Assembly (NCBI GenBank): GCA_031272185.1
Contig: JAISUG010000038.1
Span: forward strand, 1-50,204
DNA: 50,204 nucleotides
Reading direction: 5' to 3'
Source of the DNA: Lachnospiraceae bacterium
GTDB lineage: Bacteria > Bacillota > Clostridia > Lachnospirales > Lachnospiraceae
The stretch's first letter is position 1; each line of letters starts with the position of its first letter. The position numbers were made by a program, and so were the translations under genes. Of this stretch, positions 37,381 to 45,918 are shown piece after piece. Below the pieces are notes generated by a model, which worked only from the letters and a program-made list of their open reading frames with translations, was not told the origin of the DNA and did not search any database.

Positions 37381-40380
37381 CACATAGAACCGCTTGATGA
37401 GCTGGACGCAGGCCATGTACCCGATGACGAGCAAGGCCAGCCAGGGCACGAACGCCATGGGCACGCTCTGCATGTCCAAGGCCACGGCGAATGGCGAGAA
37501 CCCGATGACCAGCACGCCCACGGCCACCAAAGCGGTGGACGCGAACAGGGGCAATGCCGGTGTGCTTTGCAGGAACGGGATCCCCCGGGTGCGGATCATG
37601 TAGATGACGCATATCTGGGAAAGGGTGCCGAACACGAACCAGCCGCATTGGAAGAGCGGGGAGAGCTCTGGGGTGCGGGCACCCAGGGCAAACCACATCA
37701 CCAGGTAGCAGAACACGTCGAATATGCTGCTGACCGGGCCCATGACGAACATAAATGTACGTATGGAGCGGGTGTCCCAGCGGTGTGGGCGGTCCAGGTA
37801 TCCCGCATCCACCCTGTCAAACGGGATGCCCATCTGGGAGAAGTCGCACAGCAGGTTCTGGGTGAGGATCTGGACCGGGAGCATGGGCAAGAATGGCAGG
37901 AAAATACTGGCAACCAAAACGGAGATCATATTGCCGAAGTTGCCGCTGGCCGCCATCTTGATGTATTTGATGATGTTTCCGAACGTGTGGCGGCCCTCCA
38001 CCACCCCGTCGCATAGCACGGTGAGGTCTTTTTCCAGGAGGATGATGTCCGCTGTTTCCTTGGCGATGTCCACCGCGCTGTCCACGGAGATCCCCACGTC
38101 GGCCTGGCGCAGGGAGGGGGCGTCGTTGATGCCGTCGCCCATGTACCCCACCGTGTGGCCGTCTTCCTGGAATGCCTTCACCACCCGCTCTTTCTGGGCG
38201 GGGGAGAGTTTGGCGAACAAGTCGCAGCCCCGGATGGCGCCTGTGAGCGTGGCATCGTCCATGCTTTCCACGTCACGCCCGGTGAGGATGGCGTCGCACT
38301 TCACCCCCACTTTGGCGCACACTTTCCTGGCCACGCCCTCGGAGTCGCCGGTGAGGACCACGGTGCGCACGCCGTGCCCTTTGAGGGTCTCGATGGCGGC
38401 GGCCGCGCTCTCCTTGGGCGGGTCCAAAAACCCCACGAACCCGATGAGGGTCATGCCGTTTTCGTCTGACACGCCAAAACGCCCCACTTCCGGCGCCTCG
38501 TCCTTCACCGCCACGGCGATCATGCGCAGGCCGTCATCGTTGTGCTTCTCGTAGGTGGCCATGGCTTCGGCCCTGGCGGCGTCGTCCAGGGGCCTTTTCT
38601 CGCCGCCAAGGAGCGCATAGGAAGAGATGGAGAGCATCTCCTCCACCGCGCCTTTCGTGACCAGGAAGCGGCGGGGGGCTGTTGTGGGCGGAGCCGACCG
38701 TGCGCAAGCAGCATCGGCGCCGGAGACTGTGTAGGTGGCTTGGGCTGTTGCGGGTGGGGCCGTAGCCTGGAGCCCGTCGGTGGCTGTGTAGGGGCTTATG
38801 CCGGTATCGGAGGCAGCATCGGCGCCCGGTGGATCACCCGGTATGGCGCCGGCCGGCGAATCGGTGAGCACCACGCTCATGCGGCGGCGGGCGAAGTCAA
38901 AGGGGATCTCGTCGATGCGGGTGTATTCGGACAATACCGGTTCCAGCCCGTTTTCCACCGCGCGGTTGATCACCGCCAGGTCGATGAGGTTTTTGAGCCC
39001 TGTCTGGAAATGGCTGTTCAGGTATGCATAGCGCAGCACGTCTTTGTCGTCATTGCCATGGAGGTCCAGGTATCGCTCCAGCTCGATTTTGTCCCGGGTG
39101 AGGGTGCCGGTTTTGTCGGTGCAGAGGATGTCCATCTCCCCGAAGGTCTGGATGGCCCCCAGGGTCTTCACGATGACTTTGCGCCGGGACATGGCCACCG
39201 CGCCCTTGGCCAGTGTGGAGGTCATGATGACCGGCAGCATCTCGGGCGTCAGCCCCACCGCGATGCTGATGGCGAACAGCAATGCGCCCAGGAAATCCTG
39301 CTTGGCGATCCCATTGACCAGGAACACTATGGGCACCATGGCCAGCATCATGCGCACCAGGAGGGAACTGATGGAACCCACGCCCCGTTCGAAGCTGGTC
39401 TTGGCCCGGTTCCCGGAGAGTGACTTCGCCATGGAGCCTATGTAGGTATCGTTGCCGGTGAAGAGGGCCAGGGCGGTGGCGCTGCCGCTGATGACATTGG
39501 TGCCCATGAAGCCGATGTTTTGCAGGTCGGTGAGGTCGACTAAGTGTGCGGCAGCGGTTTTGTGCGACGTGACAACGGGCGCAGTCGCCGAGGCCCCACA
39601 AGCGGGGCCGGCAGGCGGGCCCTGGGGCGAAGCGGGTCCGCCTGAAGCGGTGTCGGCCGCAAGGGGCGGGCATGATCGGGATGGATCCTGTGCGCCGGGT
39701 CCGACCTGGGCCGGCTGCGGGTCGGCGAATTTCTCCACGGGGTTAGACTCACCGGTCAGGGCCGACTGGGCGATGAATGTGTCCTTGGTGGTCAGGAAAC
39801 GCACGTCGGCCGGGAGCATGTCGCCGGCAGAGAGACGGATGATGTCACCGGGCACCACGTCTTTCATGGGGATGGAAACTTCTTTGCCGTCCCGCCACAC
39901 ATCTGCCTGGTTGGAGATCATGCCTGAAAGTTTCGCCGCGGCGGCGTCGGAGCGCTGCCCCTGGATGAACGCCACCAGGCTGGAAATGAGGATCAGCGCC
40001 AGGATGATGAGGATGGTGAGCCAGTCGGGGGCGGACGCAGAAAAGACGTCGGTGAAATATGTCACGACGGCGATGATGATCAATATGATGTTGAATGAGT
40101 TGACCACAGCTTCCCGCAGCCGGCGCCAGGTTGGGTGGAGGTTGCCCGATGTGATGGCATTCTCCCCGAAGCGCTCCAGGCGGCTGGCTGCCTCCTGGGC
40201 CAAAAGCCCCCATGTCTGCGTGCCCTGGCGCGAGAGCGCTTCTTCTATCGTACATTCGGAGTATTCCCGCATACGGGATTCTACATTGTCCTTTTTTGTC
40301 GGGTCGTGTTTTGCCTGTTTCCCGCGAACCGGGAGCAGGAACTGCTCGATGGAGTGGAAGATTGCCTGATGGATCGCCAT
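37357..40380 (-). CDS. mgtA: Magnesium-translocating P-type ATPase (MgtA/MgtB family)
   Basis: 1007 residues against about 900. P-type ATPase landmarks: TGES (~208), the phosphorylation site DKTGTLTRD (~421), VVLTGDSEGVARKV, and GDGINDAPSLRQADVGISVD. The N-terminal region, the transmembrane segment pattern and EMLPVIMTSTLAKGAVAMSRRKVIVK fit the magnesium-transporting type IIIB group. Two low-complexity inserts are visible: residues ~219-280 in the actuator domain after TGESNPVEKFAD, and ~503-563 in the nucleotide-binding domain after MSVVLTDS. They contain Cys and many Pro/Ala/Thr. The start at 40380 has GGGGGA upstream on the minus strand. It converges with grdCD. Confidence 0.92.
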   Translation of the reverse strand: MAIHQAIFHSIEQFLLPVRGKQAKHDPTKKDNVESRMREYSECTIEEALSRQGTQTWGLLAQEAASRLERFGENAITSGNLHPTWRRLREAVVNSFNIILIIIAVVTYFTDVFSASAPDWLTILIILALILISSLVAFIQGQRSDAAAAKLSGMISNQADVWRDGKEVSIPMKDVVPGDIIRLSAGDMLPADVRFLTTKDTFIAQSALTGESNPVEKFADPQPAQVGPGAQDPSRSCPPLAADTASGGPASPQGPPAGPACGASATAPVVTSHKTAAAHLVDLTDLQNIGFMGTNVISGSATALALFTGNDTYIGSMAKSLSGNRAKTSFERGVGSISSLLVRMMLAMVPIVFLVNGIAKQDFLGALLFAISIAVGLTPEMLPVIMTSTLAKGAVAMSRRKVIVKTLGAIQTFGEMDILCTDKTGTLTRDKIELERYLDLHGNDDKDVLRYAYLNSHFQTGLKNLIDLAVINRAVENGLEPVLSEYTRIDEIPFDFARRRMSVVLTDSPAGAIPGDPPGADAASDTGISPYTATDGLQATAPPATAQATYTVSGADAACARSAPPTTAPRRFLVTKGAVEEMLSISSYALLGGEKRPLDDAARAEAMATYEKHNDDGLRMIAVAVKDEAPEVGRFGVSDENGMTLIGFVGFLDPPKESAAAAIETLKGHGVRTVVLTGDSEGVARKVCAKVGVKCDAILTGRDVESMDDATLTGAIRGCDLFAKLSPAQKERVVKAFQEDGHTVGYMGDGINDAPSLRQADVGISVDSAVDIAKETADIILLEKDLTVLCDGVVEGRHTFGNIIKYIKMAASGNFGNMISVLVASIFLPFLPMLPVQILTQNLLCDFSQMGIPFDRVDAGYLDRPHRWDTRSIRTFMFVMGPVSSIFDVFCYLVMWFALGARTPELSPLFQCGWFVFGTLSQICVIYMIRTRGIPFLQSTPALPLFASTALVAVGVLVIGFSPFAVALDMQSVPMAFVPWLALLVIGYMACVQLIKRFYVKAVGEWM

Positions 40381-40492
40381 GGTGTGTCCCCCTTTGGATG
40401 TATGGATGCCTTGCCGGCCAAGGGGCTCCGATCCGATCCGGGGAAGGCCGGAATCGGGGCGCTGACCGATGAGGCACTACCAGGATACCTGG

Positions 40493-40521
40493 ATAATACT
40501 GTATAAAGGGGGATATGTCAA
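40493..40521 (-). promoter_or_regulatory. Promoter of the magnesium ATPase gene
   Basis: On the minus strand TTGACA (40521-40516), 17-bp spacer, TATTAT (40498-40493). The leader is about 105 nt, with GC-rich pairing segments; I cannot match it to a known magnesium sensor. Confidence 0.7.
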
Positions 40522-40530
40522 GGGGGTTGG

Positions 40531-41046
40531 CTAGTTGACGGCCTGTTGCTCATCCGCCGGGGCGTGGGGGACGCTGGGGGTGATGTGTTCCAAGAACATG
40601 GGGATGTCCCGGAGCACGAAGCCACGGACAGAGGAATCCTTCATGACGAGTTTCAGCCCCTTGACGGTCCGGAAAACCGGGTCGTGTGTCGCGCTTTGTA
40701 TGTCGCGAAACTCTATCTCTTCATTTATGGTGGGTTTCACCGCATAGGAAATGAAGATGAGGCTGTGGGACGTCAGGAAGAGCAGCCCATTGGTGATGAG
40801 TTTGCCGAAGTAGTAGTTTGCGGCGCTTTTCAGTATGATGCGGTCCTCGATGGAGTCTTCGGCGTGCTCGTATTTCCTGAGGTTTAGGTACATCATGAGG
40901 CTTAGGAACAGGAAAACCACTGCCGCCGCGCATATGGCAAGCAGCAAAGGCGTCCATTTGGCTTTCAGGGTCATCGCGGTGATGACGAAAACGACGGTTC
41001 CGAAAAACAGGCTGACATTGGCCATGGCCCACCAATTTGGTTTCAT
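40531..41046 (-). CDS. Small membrane protein, YcxB-like
   Basis: 171 residues behind AAAGGAGCG on the minus strand. Two membrane segments are visible (~8-27 and ~31-52). A basic loop and a cytoplasmic beta-rich domain follow (ILKSAANYYFGKLITNGLLF ... EEIEFRDIQSA ... LVMKDSSVRGFVLRD), resembling the YcxB C-terminal domain, a PH-like fold. Function is not known. It lies just upstream of, and in the same direction as, the magnesium ATPase gene, but the ATPase has its own promoter. Confidence 0.6.
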   Translation of the reverse strand: MKPNWWAMANVSLFFGTVVFVITAMTLKAKWTPLLLAICAAAVVFLFLSLMMYLNLRKYEHAEDSIEDRIILKSAANYYFGKLITNGLLFLTSHSLIFISYAVKPTINEEIEFRDIQSATHDPVFRTVKGLKLVMKDSSVRGFVLRDIPMFLEHITPSVPHAPADEQQAVN

Positions 41047-41122
41047 GTGTCGCTCCTTTCACAATGTGCGCACGGCGCAGCCTGGGTCTTGCTGCAGGCG
41101 CTTTGCGGTCGCGCCGCCCCAT

Positions 41123-41386
41123 TCATTCGCCCAGGCCTGACTCCACGGCGGCGACGATGTCGTCGAGCGCCTGGCTTTCCCCTTCCCCGTCTGTTTCCAG
41201 TTCTATCTTGGTGCCGCAGGTGATGCAAGCGGAGAGGACGCTGATGATGGACTTGCCATTGAAAGAGCGCCCGTCTTTCTTGATGAGGACGGAGCATTTG
41301 TGGCGGGATGCCTCTTTCACGAATGCGGCAGCCGGCCTGGCGTGGAGGCCGGTGGGGTTTTTGACGGTGACAGTCTTGTTGATCAT
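41123..41386 (-). CDS. ptsH: Phosphocarrier protein HPr
   Basis: 87 residues behind AGGAGGT. His15 lies in TGLHARPAA and Ser46 in GKSIISVLSA, so both the PTS phosphorylation site and the HprK site are intact. It passes phosphate from enzyme I to PTS EIIA proteins such as the one at 49661. It stands alone near the LevR-type activator, without a ptsI gene in the window. Compare the Crh-like paralog at 13467, which has Glu15. Confidence 0.9.
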   Translation of the reverse strand: MINKTVTVKNPTGLHARPAAAFVKEASRHKCSVLIKKDGRSFNGKSIISVLSACITCGTKIELETDGEGESQALDDIVAAVESGLGE

Positions 41387-41413
41387 GGTTTATACCTCCT
41401 GATATAATGTAGT

Positions 41414-41470
41414 CATAGCCCGGTGGCTATGATATCCAATACTATCCAATACTATCCAATACTATCCAAT
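41414..41470. repeat. Hairpin and 10-bp tandem repeat between HPr and levR-like genes
   Basis: CATAGCC-CGGT-GGCTATG (41414-41431) is a perfect 7-bp hairpin upstream of the HPr gene. The 10-bp unit ACTATCCAAT follows, present three times after a partial unit (to ~41470). Confidence 0.75.
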
Positions 41471-41489
41471 CTCGACCAGCGTGGTGGGC

Positions 41490-41584
41490 GGCAATCCCAC
41501 GCTCTCCGGGGCTGCGTGGGCGAATGGCGGGGCATACCGCAAGCGGCGTAGGCAAGCCCACGCTCTCCGGGGCTGCGTAGCCGG
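41490..41584. repeat. 61-bp spaced direct repeat downstream of the levR-like gene
   Basis: A 27-bp sequence with core CCACGCTCTCCGGGGCTGCG begins at 41490 and again at 41551, differing at one or two positions. The bases between are GC-rich. It lies after the stop of the minus-strand regulator gene but does not copy that gene's end. Confidence 0.75.
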
Positions 41585-41597
41585 CGCTCACATGGCC

Positions 41598-44597
41598 TCA
41601 CGAGGCATCCGCCCGGACGCCGGCGTCGCCCACGAATTTCGGCAGTGAAAACAGGAAGAACAGGACTTCGGAGCGGGGGATCTCGTAGCAGCAGGGCACG
41701 AAGCACTGGGTGATGATGGCATCCAGGGCGTTGTATTCGTTGATGTTCGCGCCGATGAGCGACTCATACTCTTCGTCCAGGGGCAGCGGCCTGTGGTTCG
41801 CGATGCGTTCCAGCATGCCCGCCGCATGCATGAATACCCTGGTTTTCACATCGTCGGCCAAGGGGTGGTGGTACACGCTGCCCTCCAGTACCGCGACCAT
41901 GTGCCTGATGCAGGACAGCGCGGCTTTTTGGTCCACGCTGGGCGCGATGTACCCGATGCTTTCATTGAGTATGTTTTCCAGTTCGTCGTCCCCGGGCGCC
42001 TCTGACCTGATGGATGGTTGGTATGCGCCCTGGCCCCAGTCGATCAAGATAGTGGTGATGCAGTAGAGGCCATTGGCTGTGAAAACCCTGTCCGACGACA
42101 TGAACGGCACGTCGGGCACGTCGGGGTTCACGGTGCCGATAATCAGCTTCAATGAATCGCCGTATGCGCTCGCCTTCTCCCTGATGTCTTCCAGGGAGCT
42201 TAGGGGAACGATGGACAGGTCGGGGATGTGGGACAGCCTTTTTTCCAATATCTCCTTGATGGTCATGGCGCTCCCCACACCTGTCACGCAGACGGTGAAG
42301 ATGACCAAATCCCGGCCCGCATGACCGGCGCCCTTTGATGCGAAGAGCTGGTTGATGGACTCGCAGTAGCTGCGGACGATGCGCCGGTATACCTCGCCTA
42401 TGTCGCCGTCGGACGCCAGGGTCTCCTTGCATGCGGTGAACAGCAGGTTCCTCTCCAGGACGGGTATGATACGGCATGTGACGCCGGTGGATTCGAATAT
42501 GCGGTGTTCCATGCCCGCCAGGGCCTCGATGTCGGTGAGGATGATGTTGCCCCGCAGCCCGTGGAATGACTTCAGGAGTTTGCAGAGTTTCTGGAAGATG
42601 TCGTCTGCATGGGGCCTGCCGTCGATCCACTGGACGTGCCCGGAACCAAAGACGGAGTTGGCGAACTCGCACATGCCCGAGGCCGCCCCGTTGCCGGACA
42701 CGGCGGTGATCCAGATGCCTGGGTTCGGCTGGTTGGCTTTGTCAGACGCCTGGATGAGGAAAATGGCCAGGAAAGCCAGTTCGTCGTCGGTTATGGCGAC
42801 CCGGAACGCCTCGGAAAGCCACGCCCTGGTACTGCGCAGAAACTGCGCCTCTTTGAGATAGCCTTTGACGATCATGCGGAAATCAGCAGGGAAAGCAGGC
42901 TGCTCCGAGCGCATCCTGTCCACGTACTGGCTGATGTGCATGGCCAGGAGCAGCGGCGCATTGGCCGAGTATTTCCTGCCCAGCTCGTCGGCCGCCATGG
43001 CGAGGAACTCTGCGCACAGGGGCACGGAGCCGGGGAAGACTATGCTGTTTAGAAGCCCCGCATCTGTCTGGGATTTCAGCATCGTGCGGTCCAGGTCGTC
43101 GTAGTAGTTGTCCACCTCGTAGGCGATCATGCGCTGGAGCTCGTCTGAATCCAGTCCCCTTTGCAGTCCCATCTCCATGTGCTGGACCACATAGTCATAG
43201 ATGTCGATGAAAGGCGGTATCTCGCCTGCTTCGGCCATCTTGCCCACCGGGATGAGCTTGTCGCCGTCATAAAACACCTGGGCATTGCCGTAGGCGGATT
43301 TGCTTTGCTTGGCCGCATGGAATGAGAGGTCGGAGAATGAGACGGTGATCTCACCCGAGAGGGCCCCTTGGGACATTTCCCTCATATACCCTTTCGCGCA
43401 CGATATCTGTATGACATTTTTCAGGTTCCCCAGGTTGGCATGGAGGGTGTATTCCATGAGGGCGTTCAGCACGTCCTTTTTTACGTGCAGGGGGCGCTTG
43501 ATGCGGTTGGCCTCGTCCGAGAAGAAACGCTCCACGAACTCCTGGCGCTCGCTAAGGGGCCGCTCCGCAAGGCTGGGCAGCTGGATGAGCACGGGCATCC
43601 TGCGGATGAATGTGTCCAGCAGCACGTCGGTGACGGATTTGGTGGTGGCGCCGATGAGCATGAAATGGGACTCCCGTTTGGTCTGGTCCCCGATACGTCG
43701 GTAGAAGCCGGTGTCCAGGAGGGTGAAAAACAGCTCCTGCCCGGTTTTGGACAGGCAATGTATCTCGTCCAGGAACAGTATGCCGCCGTCGGCCGTTTCC
43801 ACCAGCCCCGTCTGGTCGGCATAGGTTCCGGTGAAGGCGCCTTTTTTGTATCCGAATAGATTCGAAAGGAGCAGCTGCGGGTTGTCTGCGTACTCGGCGC
43901 AGTTGAAATGCACGAAAGGTATCTCCCCCTGGCCGTGGCCCGAGGCGCGTGTTTCGTTGACAAATTCCCATATGGTGTGCGCAAAAAGGCTCTTGCCTGC
44001 GCCGGTCTGGCCTGTGATGAGGGTGTTTAGCCCATGGGGCGGGTACGTGGCGGCGGCTTTCGCCACCCTGATCTGATGTCGCAGGCTGCCCTTGGCGCCA
44101 ATGAGTTTGCTAAATGCGGTGGATTCCGGGGCGGCGCCATCCATGCCCTCTAAGCGGGGCGGGCGGTCGGGTGCGGCGCGCCCGGTGCCGGTCGCAGACT
44201 CGCCCAAATGGGATCCCACGGCGGCGTGAGGGCTGGGTGCCATAGCCGCAAGGGGCGGCATATAGCTTTCGGGTTCCCCGGCGGTGGGGGATCCATGGGG
44301 CGTGGCATCGGGTGTTTCGGTTGCATGTATATAAGAGGTAGCAGGCGCCGCCGCGTCGTCTGGTAGGTCCGGGGTGGCGGCTGGGGTTGCGGCCGCAGCG
44401 AAACGCACACCCTTTTTGCCCCTGCGCGCAAGGCGCCCCTCGGCCACCAGTTTGTTTAATTCCACGCAGGCATCGCTGCGCCAGATCCCCAGCGCATCCG
44501 CCACTTCCTGGGCGGTGACGCCCGGGGACACGCCCGGCCCGGCACCCGTGTGCAGGCTATGCGAAAGGACATATTCCAGAATGCGGTCTTTCCTCAT
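41598..44597 (-). CDS. LevR-type sigma-54-dependent PTS-responsive activator
   Basis: 999 residues. Order: winged helix (1-~60); Ala/Pro/Thr-rich insert (~66-149); AAA+ domain with Walker A GQTGAGKS (~195-202), the sigma-54 contact loop GAFTG (~253-257) and Walker B GGILFLDEIH; first PRD (~470-560); mannose-type EIIA-like domain (~625-750); EIIB-like domain with VCVTGVGSAM; second PRD with IRHMV and YHHP (~895-985). Such proteins activate PTS and sugar operons from sigma-54 promoters and are controlled by HPr and EIIB phosphorylation. In the EIIA-like domain the usual active-site His is absent (ITAVSGNGAASG). The start at 44597 follows GAGGTGATACC. It is divergent from the operon with the -24/-12 promoter at 44975. 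Confidence 0.9.
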   Translation of the reverse strand: MRKDRILEYVLSHSLHTGAGPGVSPGVTAQEVADALGIWRSDACVELNKLVAEGRLARRGKKGVRFAAAATPAATPDLPDDAAAPATSYIHATETPDATPHGSPTAGEPESYMPPLAAMAPSPHAAVGSHLGESATGTGRAAPDRPPRLEGMDGAAPESTAFSKLIGAKGSLRHQIRVAKAAATYPPHGLNTLITGQTGAGKSLFAHTIWEFVNETRASGHGQGEIPFVHFNCAEYADNPQLLLSNLFGYKKGAFTGTYADQTGLVETADGGILFLDEIHCLSKTGQELFFTLLDTGFYRRIGDQTKRESHFMLIGATTKSVTDVLLDTFIRRMPVLIQLPSLAERPLSERQEFVERFFSDEANRIKRPLHVKKDVLNALMEYTLHANLGNLKNVIQISCAKGYMREMSQGALSGEITVSFSDLSFHAAKQSKSAYGNAQVFYDGDKLIPVGKMAEAGEIPPFIDIYDYVVQHMEMGLQRGLDSDELQRMIAYEVDNYYDDLDRTMLKSQTDAGLLNSIVFPGSVPLCAEFLAMAADELGRKYSANAPLLLAMHISQYVDRMRSEQPAFPADFRMIVKGYLKEAQFLRSTRAWLSEAFRVAITDDELAFLAIFLIQASDKANQPNPGIWITAVSGNGAASGMCEFANSVFGSGHVQWIDGRPHADDIFQKLCKLLKSFHGLRGNIILTDIEALAGMEHRIFESTGVTCRIIPVLERNLLFTACKETLASDGDIGEVYRRIVRSYCESINQLFASKGAGHAGRDLVIFTVCVTGVGSAMTIKEILEKRLSHIPDLSIVPLSSLEDIREKASAYGDSLKLIIGTVNPDVPDVPFMSSDRVFTANGLYCITTILIDWGQGAYQPSIRSEAPGDDELENILNESIGYIAPSVDQKAALSCIRHMVAVLEGSVYHHPLADDVKTRVFMHAAGMLERIANHRPLPLDEEYESLIGANINEYNALDAIITQCFVPCCYEIPRSEVLFFLFSLPKFVGDAGVRADAS

Positions 44598-44666
44598 GGT
44601 ATCACCTCAGAAATACGACAAAGCAAAACCCGTGCCACTACAAGTAGTGCGATGGGCAAGGCAAAT

Positions 44667-44815
44667 CGGTCGATGGCGGCGTGTTTCATGCCTTGCAACC
44701 GTGGGGATGCGACGGATGCATATACGCCGCAAGGAAAGCCGGTCGATGGCGGTGCGTGTCATGACCTGCAGTCGTGGGGATGCGGCGGTTGCATGGTTGC
44801 ACAGGGCAGGTCGGA
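44667..44815. repeat. 73-bp degenerate tandem repeat in the levR-like/aldolase divergent gap
   Basis: CGGTCGATGGCGG begins copies at 44667 and 44740. Each continues through TTTCATG/GTCATGA and GTGGGGATGCG. The units lie 190-300 bp upstream of the -24/-12 promoter, where activator sites are expected, so a regulatory role is possible but unproven. Confidence 0.6.
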
Positions 44816-44974
44816 GGATCACAGGTTGATGGCGGGCAAAGCCGTGTTTGGGGCAGGGGGGCGTCCTTATGATGTGTCCGTAGGCTGCGAACCGGGCTTT
44901 CAATCATTATAACAATGTTGCAAAAAAATTTCTAGCTGGTAATTAGTGGAATTACACAAAACCGCTACTAGTTG

Positions 44975-44990
44975 TGGCACGAAATTTGCT
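44975..44990 (+). promoter_or_regulatory. Sigma-54 (-24/-12) promoter of the aldolase operon
   Basis: TGGCACGAAATTTGCT matches the consensus TGGCAC-N5-TTGCW exactly. It lies 70 bp before the aldolase ATG and faces away from the LevR-type gene whose GAFTG loop contacts sigma-54. Confidence 0.9.
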
Positions 44991-45059
44991 TTTATCACCA
45001 ACAGTCAGACAGAATACGCGAAGAGTAGTTTTTTATGTGCCGAAAGGAGGAAGGCGAAT

Positions 45060-45905
45060 ATGTATGTCAGCATGAAAGAGATTCTGGTCAAGGCGCAGGA
45101 GGGCGGCTATGGCGTCACGGCACCCAATGTCTTTAGTGAGGATACCGTCCGCGCGGTCATCGAGGCGGCAGAGGAGTACGAGTCCCCCATGATCATCGAT
45201 TTCGGCATGATGGGGCCGCCGGAGAAACTGGTTTCCGGGACCCGTCTCATCGAAGACCTGGCCAGGTCCGCGAAAGTGCCGATTTGCTTGAACCAGGACC
45301 ACGGCCCCACATACGAAAGCGCCATCTGGTGCATCAGGGCGGGTTTCACCTCCATCATGGCGGACCGTTCCATGCTGCCCTACGAGGACAATGTGGCCCA
45401 GGTGGCGGAGCTGGTGAAGGTCGCCCATGCGGTGGGCGTGACCGTGGAGGCTGAGCTGGGGCATGTGGGGTTCGCGGGGGAGCCGGAGGGCACCGCCCAG
45501 CTGACGGACCCCGAGATGGCCGCTGACTTCGTGGCGAAGACCGGCATCGACTGCCTGGCGGTGGCCATCGGCACGGCGCACGGCCAGTACAAAGAGCCCC
45601 CCAAGCTGGACTTCCCGAGGCTGGAGGCCATCCGGAAGGCAGTGAGCGTGCCGTTGGTGCTCCACGGGGGTTCCAGCACCGGGGACGAGCAGCTGGCCAG
45701 GGCATGCCGGGAGGGCATCTGCAAGGTCAACCTGGCCACGGACCTGATAAAGGCCGGCGAGAAGAACATCGTGGACTCCGGGTTCCCGAACCCGCCCCAC
45801 ATCCCCGGGAAATACTATTCCGTCACGGGCACCTTCGTGGAAGGGTACAAAAACATGCTCGTGCACTACATGAAGCTCTTCGGGCAGGTCGGGAAAGCAT
45901 GGTAA
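45060..45905 (+). CDS. Class II fructose-bisphosphate-type aldolase
   Basis: 281 residues behind AAAGGAGGAAGG. Zinc ligands and phosphate-binding motifs of class II aldolases are present: LNQDHG, VEAELGHVGF, IGTAHGQYKEPP, LHGGSSTG and INLATD-like CKVNLATD. It cleaves a ketose phosphate to dihydroxyacetone phosphate and an aldehyde. Sequence does not separate fructose-, tagatose- and other ketose-bisphosphate or phosphate substrates; the operon (two alcohol dehydrogenases, PTS EIIA) argues for a dedicated sugar or polyol rather than glycolysis. The regular start is the ATG at 45060. It carries no low-complexity insert. Confidence 0.88.
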   Translation: MYVSMKEILVKAQEGGYGVTAPNVFSEDTVRAVIEAAEEYESPMIIDFGMMGPPEKLVSGTRLIEDLARSAKVPICLNQDHGPTYESAIWCIRAGFTSIMADRSMLPYEDNVAQVAELVKVAHAVGVTVEAELGHVGFAGEPEGTAQLTDPEMAADFVAKTGIDCLAVAIGTAHGQYKEPPKLDFPRLEAIRKAVSVPLVLHGGSSTGDEQLARACREGICKVNLATDLIKAGEKNIVDSGFPNPPHIPGKYYSVTGTFVEGYKNMLVHYMKLFGQVGKAW

Positions 45906-45918
45906 GGGGGCAGGTGAT

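Noticed and set aside
40381-40492. Magnesium riboswitch in the leader of the magnesium ATPase gene
   Set aside because: The leader is only about 105 nt and I cannot place the conserved core of a known magnesium sensor.
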